Positions 1 through 5,935 are shown, counted from the first letter of the stretch. The stretch: DNA of 5,935 nucleotides from a bacterium (GCA_030544165.1 JAUNRP010000110.1:1-5935), one strand, 5' to 3'. Notes: a model not told the origin generated them from the sequence alone. Program-made: numbers and translations.

Positions 1-698
1 AGATCGGCGAGGTCATCGGCCCCAAGGGCAAGATGATCAACCAGATCCAGGAGGAGACCGGCGCGGACATCACCATCGAGGACGACGGCACCGTGTACAT
101 CGGCGCCGTGGACGGCCCCTCCGCCGAGGCGGCCCGCAACATGGTGAACGCCATCGCCAACCCGCAGATGCCCGAGGTGGGCGAGCGATTCGTGGGCACG
201 GTGGTCAAGACCACCACCTTCGGCGCGTTCGTGTCCCTCTCCCCGGGCAAGGACGGCCTGCTCCACATCTCCCAGGTGCGCAAGATGGCCGGTGGCCAGC
301 GCATCGAGAGCGTGGAGGACGTCCTGCCCGTGGGCACCAAGGTGGAGGTGGAGCTCGCCGAGGTTGACGCCCGTGGCAAGCTCTCGCTCTGGGCCGTGAT
401 CGACGGCGAGGCCGGCGCTGCCGACGCCCCGCAGCGGGACCGCGGGGAGCGTGGTGAGCGTGGTGGCCGCGATGGTGGCGACCGTGGAGACCGTGGCGGA
501 GACCGTGGTGGCCGGGACGGTGGTGACCGCGGGGATCGCGGTGGCCGGGAGCGCCGGGACGACGACCGCCCGCGTGGCGAGCGTCGCCAGCGCACCCGCA
601 CCCGCCGTCAGGACGGCGAGGAGGGCCAGGTCTCCGAGGTGGACGCGTTCGACGCGCCTGCCCAGACCGATGACGGACACGCCGGCGACGACGAGTGA
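1..698 (+). CDS. pnp: Polynucleotide phosphorylase, C-terminal part (5' end outside window)
   Basis: PNPase is the phosphorolytic 3'-5' exoribonuclease of mRNA decay; it works in the cytoplasm as a trimer. Only about the last 231 codons are here; the frame enters the window with a split codon at 1-2. Visible in order: the KH domain, with the GPKG loop (bases 18-29) of the GxxG class followed by the MINQIQEETGADI helix/strand; a linker; then an S1 domain from about base 180 (GERFVGTVV, FGAFV, DGLLHIS, KVEVELAEVD, GKLSL) to about 400. KH followed by S1 with these exact signatures is diagnostic of PNPase. The two catalytic RNase PH domains lie upstream, outside the window. After S1 comes a tail of about 95 residues, first Arg/Gly/Asp-rich, then very acidic, ending in GHAGDDE. 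This tail is long compared with E. coli PNPase, which ends soon after S1. The TGA stop is at 696-698. The identification is secure; the tail's role (RNA binding or protein contact) is inference. Confidence 0.97.
   Translation, partial: IGEVIGPKGKMINQIQEETGADITIEDDGTVYIGAVDGPSAEAARNMVNAIANPQMPEVGERFVGTVVKTTTFGAFVSLSPGKDGLLHISQVRKMAGGQRIESVEDVLPVGTKVEVELAEVDARGKLSLWAVIDGEAGAADAPQRDRGERGERGGRDGGDRGDRGGDRGGRDGGDRGDRGGRERRDDDRPRGERRQRTRTRRQDGEEGQVSEVDAFDAPAQTDDGHAGDDE
459..548 (+). repeat. Tandem 45-base repeat encoding an RGG/RGD-type tail in PNPase
   Basis: Two adjacent 45-base units (459-503 and 504-548) each encode 15 residues. The first 14 are identical (RGGRDGGDRGDRGG) and the last is D in one copy and R in the other. 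Codon by codon, nine of the 14 identical residues use a different synonymous codon in the two copies, so the protein repeat is kept while the DNA has drifted. Shorter RGE and RGD units flank it from 441 to about 560. Arg-Gly-rich tails usually bind RNA weakly or drive condensation; that role here is inferred. Confidence 0.9.
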
Positions 699-699
699 C

Positions 700-714
700 C
701 TGATCTGATCTGAT
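700..714 (+). repeat. Three tandem CTGAT copies after the pnp stop
   Basis: CTGAT occurs three times in direct succession (700-704, 705-709, 710-714), starting one base after the pnp TGA, and runs into the palindrome TGATCA (711-716). The tract sits just before the terminator hairpin. It is a short microsatellite-like tract that could vary by slippage; no function is evident. Confidence 0.85.
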
Positions 715-718
715 CACG

Positions 719-755
719 AGGGGCCCGGTCTGCGAATTCCGCAGGCCGGGCCCCT
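719..755 (+). terminator. Strong hairpin terminator downstream of pnp
   Basis: Arms at 719-734 and 740-755 form a 16-base-pair stem (5' arm AGGGGCCCGGTCTGCG) with one G.T wobble, closed by a five-base AATTC loop. Nothing interrupts the stem. No clear T-run follows (the next bases are GTGCGTCC), which is common for terminators in high-GC actinobacteria. It lies about 20 bases after the pnp stop and probably ends that transcript and stabilises its 3' end, separating it from the downstream regulator gene. Confidence 0.85.
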
Positions 756-898
756 GTGCGTCCAACCGATGGTCATCGTGCGAGAGACAGCAGACAGACC
801 GGCGCAGGCTCCGATAGATTGGCGCGCGCAGCACCGGACCCCGGCGAGCGCTCGGCCGCGAGTGGCCACGAGCGAGGGGTTCGCCGGAGGGAGGGGCG
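756..898 (+). promoter_or_regulatory. Intergenic leader/promoter region of the LuxR-type regulator
   Basis: These 143 bases follow the pnp terminator, so the regulator's own promoter should be here. No classical -35/-10 pair stands out. TAGATT (815-820) fits the loose actinobacterial -10 form TAnnnT, but there is no good -35 box 17 bases upstream. Three short inverted repeats are visible: CGATG-GT-CATCG (767-778), the perfect palindrome CGAGCGCTCG (845-854) and GTGGCCAC (862-869). The sequence AGACAG is repeated at 785-790 and 792-797, seven bases apart. Any of these might be an operator, but short palindromes are frequent by chance in DNA this GC-rich. Confidence 0.4.
886..896 (+). promoter_or_regulatory. 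Ribosome binding site of the regulator gene
   Basis: The purine run GGAGGGAGGGG ends two bases before the ATG at 899; its GGAGG core (886-890) leaves an eight-base spacing. This strong Shine-Dalgarno sequence favours ATG 899 over the in-frame ATG at 914, which would be too far away. Confidence 0.8.
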
Positions 899-3190
899 AT
901 GTCCGATTCGTCGATGGAGGCGGCGGCGCCCCTTCGCCTGCCCCTCGTCCGACCGGTCCAACCGGCGGAGGTGATTGGTAGGGAGGCGGAGCTCGCCGCA
1001 GTGGAGGAGATGTTCCGGGCGGGCGCGAGGGTGGTGGTCGTCTCCGGAATCGCAGGAATCGGGAAGTCGGCACTCGCCGCCGAGGCAGCGGGCCCCGAAG
1101 GAACCTGGGTCTCCCTCGCGGAGAACTCGGCCGGCGGCGCACCCACCTCCGCGCGATCGATCATGGCGGCGTTGCTCGGCCACTGGGGCAGGGATCCCGG
1201 CGCGGATGTGGAGGAGGCGTTCGCGGAGGCGTCGAACAGTCATCCGGGGGTCGTGGTGCTCGACGACGTGCGCGAACCTTCCGAGGTCAGGCGCGTCACC
1301 GCCTCAGCTCCGGGAAGCCGGTTCATCATCACCACCCGGGCTGCGTTTCCCTCCCACCCTCGCCATGAGGCGGCTCTGGAGTTGGGGGGACTCGACCATG
1401 CTGCTGCGGGTGCGCTGTTGGCGGAGCGCGGCGTGCCGCTCGGAACCGCGATCGAGGAGGAGACGGTCCGGACGGCGCTCGACCTCCTGGCCGGTCATCC
1501 CCTCGCGTTGGGGCTCTTTGCCGGAGCGGTCGCACGGCGTCCCGGCTGGAGCATCGAGGACCACGTGGCGCGGCTGGCGGGCGCCGGCGGCGACGAACTC
1601 GCCGACTCACTCACGTCCCTGCACGCCAGCATCGACGATGTGGGGGAGGCGGTCCGAGCGCTCCGCCTCCTCGCGCACGTACCCCGTGGCCGAATCGACA
1701 TGGACCTTGCCGCCGCGTACCTGGGGGAGGACCATCGGTTCCTCGATGAGCTCGCTGCGGCGGGCCTCGTGGCGATCGCCGACGGGAACGTCCGCATTCA
1801 CGATGTGGTTGCCCACGTGGCCCGCCGTGACTCTGCCCGTGAGGATCGACCGGGGTGGGTGGCCGGACGATTGCAGGGGCTCACCGCTGCCGTCCTGGAG
1901 CGACTCACCGCGGCCGTCCTTGGTCAGAACCCCCGCCTGAAGGAGACCATCGAGTGGATCCCTGAGGATACGGAGCCGATGGGGGTCGACGATTCGGCCC
2001 AGTGGTTCGAGACGAACCTCCCCCTCGTCCTGGCGCTGGCAGATTCGGCTCGCGCCGCGGGTGATCACCGCACGTTCCTCCGGATGGCGCAGATGATCGG
2101 GTTCTGGGGGGCCGATTCGGCCCAGTCCAGCACGCTGCTCGACATCTGCCGGATGGCGCGTCACGTGGCGGAGCAACACGGATCCCAGATCGATCGCTAC
2201 TATGCGGAACGATTGCTGGGCCGTGCGCTGGAGAGACTCGGGCGCTGGGCTGAGGCGCGCAGAGCCCACCAGGGCGCCGTCGAGTCAGCGCTCGCGCTGG
2301 GAGACCGAACTCTCGAGGCGCGGGCGCGCTACGGGGTGGCGTCCACCAACGAGTCCCTGGGGAACCTCTCAGAGTCCCTCAGGGAGTTCGACCTGATCTG
2401 TTCGATCTTCGAGGATGGCGATCCGAAGGACCTCGCACGCGCGCTCGCCGGCACGGTGGTGATCCGCTGGCGGGTGGGGGATTTCTCCCGATCGATCGCG
2501 GCGGGGAAGCGAGCGCTCGCCCTCCTGGATGGAACCGATCGGGTGGCAACTGGAATGACCCACTCGAATCTGGTGGAGCCGCACCTCTTCCTCGGAGACG
2601 TTGGAGGCGCGCGCCACCATGCCGAGGCGGCGCGGAGCTTCGTGGCGAGCGTGGGGAGTGCCCTGCTGGATTCCTTCGTCGACTGCCAGTTCGCACTTCT
2701 CACCGCCATTGACGGCGATCTACCGGCCTCGGAGGATGCCTTCGATCGGGTCTCCGCGACCGCTCGCGAGATCGCGGCGCCCTTCCTCCTCGCCCAGTCG
2801 GAGAACTACCGCGGCATGGCACGTCTGCGTGCAGGTGACGTGACCGGCGCCGGTACGGCATTCCGCCGCGCTCTGGACGTGCCCGATGCCTACGAGGGTG
2901 ATCGCCTGCTGGCACAGGCGGGTCTCGAAGCCGCATCGGGTGGACGCGCGAACTGGCGCGGCCACCTCATCTGGGTCACGCCTCCCGCGCCCAGCCGGGA
3001 TTCGTCCTGGAGCCTCCTCACTGCCCGTGAATTCGAGGTAGCGGAACTCGTGGCAGATGGATGGAGGGATTCCGAGATCGCGCGCACGCTGGTGCTGAGT
3101 CCGCGGACGGTGGAATCGCACGTTGCCTCGATCCGGCGCAAGCTCGCCGTCACCACCCGTGCGGGCATTGGGCGTGCGCTCGCCAGTTGA
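899..3190 (+). CDS. STAND/LAL-family transcriptional regulator: NB-ARC-like ATPase, TPR-like region and LuxR HTH
   Basis: This is a cytoplasmic signal-transducing ATPase that should bind DNA through its C-terminus. Visible in the 763 residues: IGREAEL (26-32), the usual lead-in of STAND NTPases; Walker A GIAGIGKS (50-57); Walker B VVVLDDV (118-124); GSRFIITTR (139-147), the NB-ARC sensor strand; GHPLAL (199-204), equivalent to the GLPL motif; a winged-helix part with IHD (300-302) at the MHD switch position; an Ala/Leu-rich helical region of about six TPR-like hairpins (about 434-680); and a LuxR-type helix-turn-helix (about 707-763) with LTAREFEV, SEIARTL and LSPRTVESHVASIRRKL. By family knowledge, ATP/ADP exchange and ligand or partner binding to the TPR-like part would control oligomerisation and DNA binding. 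It has no receiver domain and is somewhat shorter than typical LAL regulators (often 850-1000). The pnp hairpin separates it from pnp, and 91 bases separate it from the secreted protein gene, its plausible target. The ligand and target genes are not determinable here. Confidence 0.93.
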   Translation: MSDSSMEAAAPLRLPLVRPVQPAEVIGREAELAAVEEMFRAGARVVVVSGIAGIGKSALAAEAAGPEGTWVSLAENSAGGAPTSARSIMAALLGHWGRDPGADVEEAFAEASNSHPGVVVLDDVREPSEVRRVTASAPGSRFIITTRAAFPSHPRHEAALELGGLDHAAAGALLAERGVPLGTAIEEETVRTALDLLAGHPLALGLFAGAVARRPGWSIEDHVARLAGAGGDELADSLTSLHASIDDVGEAVRALRLLAHVPRGRIDMDLAAAYLGEDHRFLDELAAAGLVAIADGNVRIHDVVAHVARRDSAREDRPGWVAGRLQGLTAAVLERLTAAVLGQNPRLKETIEWIPEDTEPMGVDDSAQWFETNLPLVLALADSARAAGDHRTFLRMAQMIGFWGADSAQSSTLLDICRMARHVAEQHGSQIDRYYAERLLGRALERLGRWAEARRAHQGAVESALALGDRTLEARARYGVASTNESLGNLSESLREFDLICSIFEDGDPKDLARALAGTVVIRWRVGDFSRSIAAGKRALALLDGTDRVATGMTHSNLVEPHLFLGDVGGARHHAEAARSFVASVGSALLDSFVDCQFALLTAIDGDLPASEDAFDRVSATAREIAAPFLLAQSENYRGMARLRAGDVTGAGTAFRRALDVPDAYEGDRLLAQAGLEAASGGRANWRGHLIWVTPPAPSRDSSWSLLTAREFEVAELVADGWRDSEIARTLVLSPRTVESHVASIRRKLAVTTRAGIGRALAS

Positions 3191-3281
3191 CGCACCGGAA
3201 GATCAGTATTTTCCCGGATGTGGGCGCGGGCGTGTCCTTCCTAGCGTGGAGGGGACCCGATTCCCGATCTGAGGACATGCG
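3191..3281 (+). promoter_or_regulatory. Gap between regulator and secreted protein gene, possible promoter
   Basis: This is a 91-base gap. TTGACG (3187-3192, overlapping the regulator stop) resembles a -35 box, and TATTTT (3207-3212) is the only AT-rich patch, but the 14-base spacing is short for a sigma-70-type promoter. TAGCGT (3242-3247) fits TAnnnT without a clear -35. CCCGAT occurs twice (3256-3261 and 3263-3268), seven bases apart, as a possible binding site. The only hairpin is weak: CCGGAA (3195-3200) with TTCCCGG (3211-3217), one bulged C and a ten-base loop. With no convincing terminator, read-through from the regulator gene is possible. Confidence 0.35.
3271..3275 (+). promoter_or_regulatory. 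Ribosome binding site of the secreted repeat protein
   Basis: GAGGA ends six bases before the ATG at 3282. A second ATG at 3277, in another frame, is only one base from this motif and leads to a stop at 3316-3318 after 13 codons, so 3282 is the real start. Confidence 0.75.
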
Positions 3282-3392
3282 ATGCACCAGGTTCGTTCGC
3301 GCCGGAGACCACGACTAGTCGGTGTGGTCGCCGCGCTCCTTGCCCTTCTCTTCTCCTCCGTCGTAGCGGCGCTGCCCGCGACGGCCGCTGCC
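3282..3392 (+). other. Sec signal peptide coding segment
   Basis: It encodes residues 1-37. The n-region carries five arginines within positions 5-11, the h-region LVGVVAALLALLFSSVVAAL spans 12-31, and the c-region PATAAA offers AxA sites (ATA-A or AAA-G). There is no twin-arginine consensus (no S/T-RR-x-F-L-K), and no Cys follows the core, so a Sec type I signal rather than Tat or lipoprotein is expected. Confidence 0.88.
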
Positions 3393-5935
3393 GGGCAATC
3401 CGGCACGTACGCCGGCCCGATCACGGGCTCGAACTCCCGCACCGTCTCGTTCTCCCTCGATGGGGACACCCTCTCGGGATTCGAGGTCCAGACCTACGTC
3501 TACTGCTCCGGGGCTGTGGTCCCTATGTACTGGATTCCCTCGGGTCCGGTGCAGGTGGCGGCCGATGGGAGCTTCGGCGCCGTCTGGTACAGCGAGCAGG
3601 GAACGAGCAACGAGGTGAAGTTCGAGCTCTCGGGCTCCTTCACGTCCTCCACCACGGCGAGTGGTACCGCCCTGGCCACGATGCCCAACCTCCCGAGCTG
3701 CGGTGGGGGAGAGACTGCGGCGTGGACGGCGGAGCTCCAGACTCCCACCTACGATCCCACCCTCACGCTCGCACCGAGCTCGGTGACCGTGTCCGAATTC
3801 GCCTCCTCCGGAGTGGTGGCGAGCATGTCCGGCTTCCCGGCGGGAGCGCAGGTGACCGTGTCCGCCGCGGGAGTGGACTCGACGGCCACGATGAACTCCG
3901 ACGGCGCCGGAACGGTGGCACTCACACGCACGGCCTCCGCCGGTGACGTGGTGGTCAGCGCCACCGATGGAACCCACTCCACCTCGGCCACACTGACTGT
4001 CATCCCTGACCCGGTGGTCTACGACCCGGCGGTGACCGTGAATCCGGCCACGATCGAACGCTTCGAGCTCGAGGAGGCCGGAACGCTCGTCACCGCCACG
4101 GGCTTCCCCGCGGGCGCGGAGCTCGAGATGAGGATCAATGGGGTCGCCGATGGTCGGCTGACCACCGATGGCGCAGGGGCGGCCTCGAGCCGCATCTATC
4201 CGAGCCTGTATGAGGGAGCGAACGAGATCTCGGTCGCTACCCTCGATGGCACCCTCACGGCGTCGACGACGCTCACGGTGACGCGCGCCCCCTCGAATGC
4301 GGCCATCACGATCCAGCCCTCGGAGGTGGCGTGGTGGGACACCGAGACTCCGATCAGCGTTCATGTGACGGGGATCGATCCCAACATCGACGTGTGGGTG
4401 ACCATGCGCGAGGATGTCCCCGGCGCCGAGGCGGACCCGGTCGGGTACGGCTGGACGGACGATTCCGGAGCGGTGACCATCACGTTCACAGGTGGCCGTT
4501 CGCCGGGCACCTACCTCGTCCGTGCCCACACGGAGGACTTCTACCACGACGTCACGGGCACCCTGACCCTGCTGGACGTTGATGAGCCGGTCGAGCCCGA
4601 GATGACGGCTGCCACACAGACGCCGACCATCTCGCAGTTCGCCTCATCTGGCGTACCTGTCTTCCTGAAGCACTTCCCGCCGTACGCGGAGATCACCGTC
4701 TCCGCTGCGGGAGTGGACTCACACGTGAGCGCCGACGCGACGGGCGCGGCATCGGTCACGCTCGTCCGCACGGTCACCCTGGGGGAGATGACCATCACCG
4801 CGAGTGACGGAACGTCCCAGGCCACGACCTCCGTCACCGTGATCGCACCGGAGTTCGACGCCGAGGTCGCGGTCAACCCCGCCACCCTCACGCAGGACGA
4901 GATGGAGGAGAGTGGGGCAGTCATCGAGCTCTCTGGGTTCGAGCCCGGTGAATGGGCCGCCGTGTCCTACGGGCAGCTCTCACCCGTGTACACCACCGTC
5001 CCCTACCCGAACGTGGAGATCGGGGCGGACGGGACCGCGTCGATCCCTCTGGGGGGCTCGATGGACGTCGGCACATACTGGGTACGGGCCACCACGGAGC
5101 TCTACCAGCGGGATGCCTGGACCACCTTCACCGTGACGGCGAGCGACCCCACCTATCCGGACGCGACTCTGACCCTCACCCCCTCCACGGTGACCGTCAC
5201 AGACTTCACAGTTGACGGCGTCGAGGCGGAGCTCTCTGGATTCGCACCCAACGCGATGTATCTCGTCAGCTATCTCGGCAAGGACACTCCGGTCACCACC
5301 GACGCCGGCGGCTCAGGAACCGTGATGCTCTATCGGACGTGGGCACCTGGCACCTACACGGTGCGGGTCGATAGCTACGAGGGGCAGCGCGCCACCGCCG
5401 AGCTCACCATTCTCCCGGACGACTTCGAGTACCACCCGTCGCTCACCATTGACCTCGAAAGCGGGATAGACCTGACGTTCGACGGCTTCCGGCCGGGCGA
5501 ACTGGTGTTCATCTACGTGGACGGCGGCGAGAGTGGGCACACGACCGTGGATGACGCGGGTGCGGGCACGTACCGCGTCCCCATGGTGCACCTGCCCGGT
5601 GAGCATACGGTCCAGGTCGTGAGCGAGGACCGCATGTTGGCGACCTCGGCGACCTTCACGGTCACGGGAGACGACCCGGTCTTCACCCCGACGGTGGCAC
5701 TCGAGCCTTCGAGTGTGACGGAGAGCGGCCTCGCGGGCACAGGAATCGTGGCGAACCTCGCCGGATTCCCCGCGAACGTCCCGGTGACGGTGACGGCAGC
5801 GGGCGAGGACACCGTGGTGACCACCGACGCTGCCGGCGCGGCCGTGGCGAGCCTCGTGCGGACCGTTGCAGCGGGCGCCGTCACCGTTGTGGCGACGGAT
5901 GGCACGCACACGGCCTCGGCCGTCCTCACGGTGAC
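3282..5935 (+). CDS. Secreted or cell-surface protein with multiple Ig-like repeats (3' end outside window)
   Basis: The frame is open from ATG 3282 to the window edge (884 codons plus two bases) with no stop. The first 37 residues are a Sec signal peptide: basic n-region (RSRRRPR, 5-11), hydrophobic core (about 12-31), and an Ala-rich cleavage site after A35 or A37. Residues about 38-153 form a beta-rich domain starting GTYAGPITG, with C75 and C140, the only cysteines in the visible protein and probably a disulfide. From about 156 there are eight Ig-like beta-sandwich repeats with the recurrent pattern P-[SA]-[ST]-[VIL], GF-P-G, TTD-AG and a closing LTV strand. Such repeats act as stalks or binding modules in actinobacterial adhesins and surface proteins. 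No catalytic motif is visible. An LPXTG sorting signal, membrane anchor or enzymatic domain would lie beyond the window. It follows the LuxR-type regulator on the same strand. Export and Ig-like architecture are well supported; the adhesin role is inference. Confidence 0.92.
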   Translation, partial: MHQVRSRRRPRLVGVVAALLALLFSSVVAALPATAAAGQSGTYAGPITGSNSRTVSFSLDGDTLSGFEVQTYVYCSGAVVPMYWIPSGPVQVAADGSFGAVWYSEQGTSNEVKFELSGSFTSSTTASGTALATMPNLPSCGGGETAAWTAELQTPTYDPTLTLAPSSVTVSEFASSGVVASMSGFPAGAQVTVSAAGVDSTATMNSDGAGTVALTRTASAGDVVVSATDGTHSTSATLTVIPDPVVYDPAVTVNPATIERFELEEAGTLVTATGFPAGAELEMRINGVADGRLTTDGAGAASSRIYPSLYEGANEISVATLDGTLTASTTLTVTRAPSNAAITIQPSEVAWWDTETPISVHVTGIDPNIDVWVTMREDVPGAEADPVGYGWTDDSGAVTITFTGGRSPGTYLVRAHTEDFYHDVTGTLTLLDVDEPVEPEMTAATQTPTISQFASSGVPVFLKHFPPYAEITVSAAGVDSHVSADATGAASVTLVRTVTLGEMTITASDGTSQATTSVTVIAPEFDAEVAVNPATLTQDEMEESGAVIELSGFEPGEWAAVSYGQLSPVYTTVPYPNVEIGADGTASIPLGGSMDVGTYWVRATTELYQRDAWTTFTVTASDPTYPDATLTLTPSTVTVTDFTVDGVEAELSGFAPNAMYLVSYLGKDTPVTTDAGGSGTVMLYRTWAPGTYTVRVDSYEGQRATAELTILPDDFEYHPSLTIDLESGIDLTFDGFRPGELVFIYVDGGESGHTTVDDAGAGTYRVPMVHLPGEHTVQVVSEDRMLATSATFTVTGDDPVFTPTVALEPSSVTESGLAGTGIVANLAGFPANVPVTVTAAGEDTVVTTDAAGAAVASLVRTVAAGAVTVVATDGTHTASAVLTV
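3393..3740 (+). other. N-terminal two-cysteine beta-rich domain of the secreted protein
   Basis: It covers residues about 38-153. Alternating hydrophobic strands are broken by turns: TYAGPI, VSFSLDGDTLSGFEV, a short strand before C75, VAADGSFGAVW, VKFELSGSFTSSTTASGT, then C140 and a closing AAWTAELQ. The pattern of a Gly-Ser-Phe turn, a G-S-F strand and ASGT followed by Cys and W-x-A resembles a small beta-sandwich domain common at the N-termini of actinobacterial exported proteins; I cannot name the family. C75 and C140 are placed to form one disulfide. Confidence 0.6.
3747..5935 (+). repeat. Eight divergent Ig-like domain repeats
   Basis: Approximate units are R1 3747-4013, R2 4014-4295, R3 4296-4595, R4 4596-4853, R5 4854-5150, R6 5151-5423, R7 5424-5678 and R8 5679 to the window end. 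Each begins with a P-[SA]-[ST]-type strand, has a central G-F/I-x-P motif (GFPAG in R1 and R2, GFEPG in R5, GFRPG in R7), a D-x-x-G turn and a closing T-[LVF]-T-[VLI] strand. R1, R4 and R8 are closest (shared AAG, RT, DGT). R2 and R5 share an NPAT-type start followed by an EExG segment. R3 and R5 share a GTY-x-VRA-x-TE ending. Protein similarity is clear but DNA identity is low: the longest match I saw is the 14-mer GCGGGAGTGGACTC in R1 and R4. The repeats are therefore old rather than recently amplified. Confidence 0.85.

Noticed and set aside
205..1164. 319-codon open frame on the minus strand across pnp, the terminator and the regulator start
   Set aside because: It spans the pnp terminator and two well-supported genes, and its product is Arg/Pro/His-rich without domains; it is a composition artefact.
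975..1940. 321-codon plus-strand frame overlapping the regulator in another frame
   Set aside because: The product is Arg/Ser/Trp-rich without motifs, while the overlapping frame carries Walker, GxP and MHD-like motifs in order.
1607..2269. 220-codon minus-strand frame inside the regulator gene
   Set aside because: It lies opposite the winged-helix and early TPR-like part of a well-supported protein, and shows no convincing ribosome binding site or domain.
3195..3217. Terminator after the regulator gene
   Set aside because: The stem has only six pairs with a bulged C and a ten-base loop, too weak to call.
3061..3318. Plus-strand frame ending at 3318, including an ATG at 3277
   Set aside because: It overlaps the LuxR HTH in another frame, and its in-gap ATG leads to only 13 codons before the stop.
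3282..3392. Twin-arginine (Tat) export signal
   Set aside because: The arginines are present, but the F-L-K part of the Tat consensus is missing; a Sec signal fits better.
3315..4547. 410-codon open frame on the minus strand opposite the secreted protein
   Set aside because: Its product is a low-complexity Arg/Gly/His-rich sequence with no recognisable domain. Long antisense frames are expected opposite high-GC genes, and the plus-strand frame has a signal peptide, a ribosome binding site and domain repeats.
5313..5909. 198-codon minus-strand frame opposite Ig-like repeats R6-R8
   Set aside because: The product is Arg/His-rich, and the plus-strand repeats explain the sequence.
1..5935. CRISPR array, tRNA/rRNA gene, insertion sequence or attachment site
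   Set aside because: No regularly spaced repeats, no cloverleaf-like or rRNA-like sequence, no transposase motif and no terminal inverted repeats were seen.

Overview
The window is about 68-70% GC by eye, with coding frames strongly biased to G/C at third positions and purine-rich Shine-Dalgarno sequences. Together with the actinobacterial style of the PNPase tail and of the Ig-like repeats, this points to a high-GC Gram-positive bacterium (Actinomycetota, perhaps Micrococcales). The genus cannot be read from the sequence.

Layout, all on the + strand: (1) 1-698, the 3' end of pnp (polynucleotide phosphorylase): the end of the KH domain, the S1 domain and a long Arg-Gly-Asp-rich tail. (2) 719-755, a strong hairpin that probably ends the pnp transcript, preceded by three tandem CTGAT copies. 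(3) 756-898, an intergenic region with three short palindromes and a good ribosome binding site at its end. (4) 899-3190, a complete 763-residue STAND/LAL-type regulator: NB-ARC-like ATPase with Walker A, Walker B, GxP and MHD-like motifs, then a TPR-like helical region and a C-terminal LuxR DNA-binding domain. (5) 3191-3281, a 91-base gap with no convincing terminator. (6) 3282 to the window end, the first 884 codons of a secreted protein: Sec signal peptide, an N-terminal beta-rich domain with the only two cysteines seen, then eight Ig-like repeats of about 85-100 residues. This reading frame has no stop in the window, so the C-terminus and any cell-wall anchor lie outside it.

How they fit: pnp is housekeeping RNA decay and looks transcriptionally insulated from what follows. 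The regulator and the secreted repeat protein are co-oriented and close, so the regulator may control the surface protein or be co-transcribed with it; this is inference from position only. I found no RNA genes, CRISPR array, insertion sequence or attachment site. The most interesting points are the regulator/surface-protein pair placed directly after pnp, the MHD-like switch motif in a LuxR-type regulator, and the mosaic ancestry of the Ig-like repeats.
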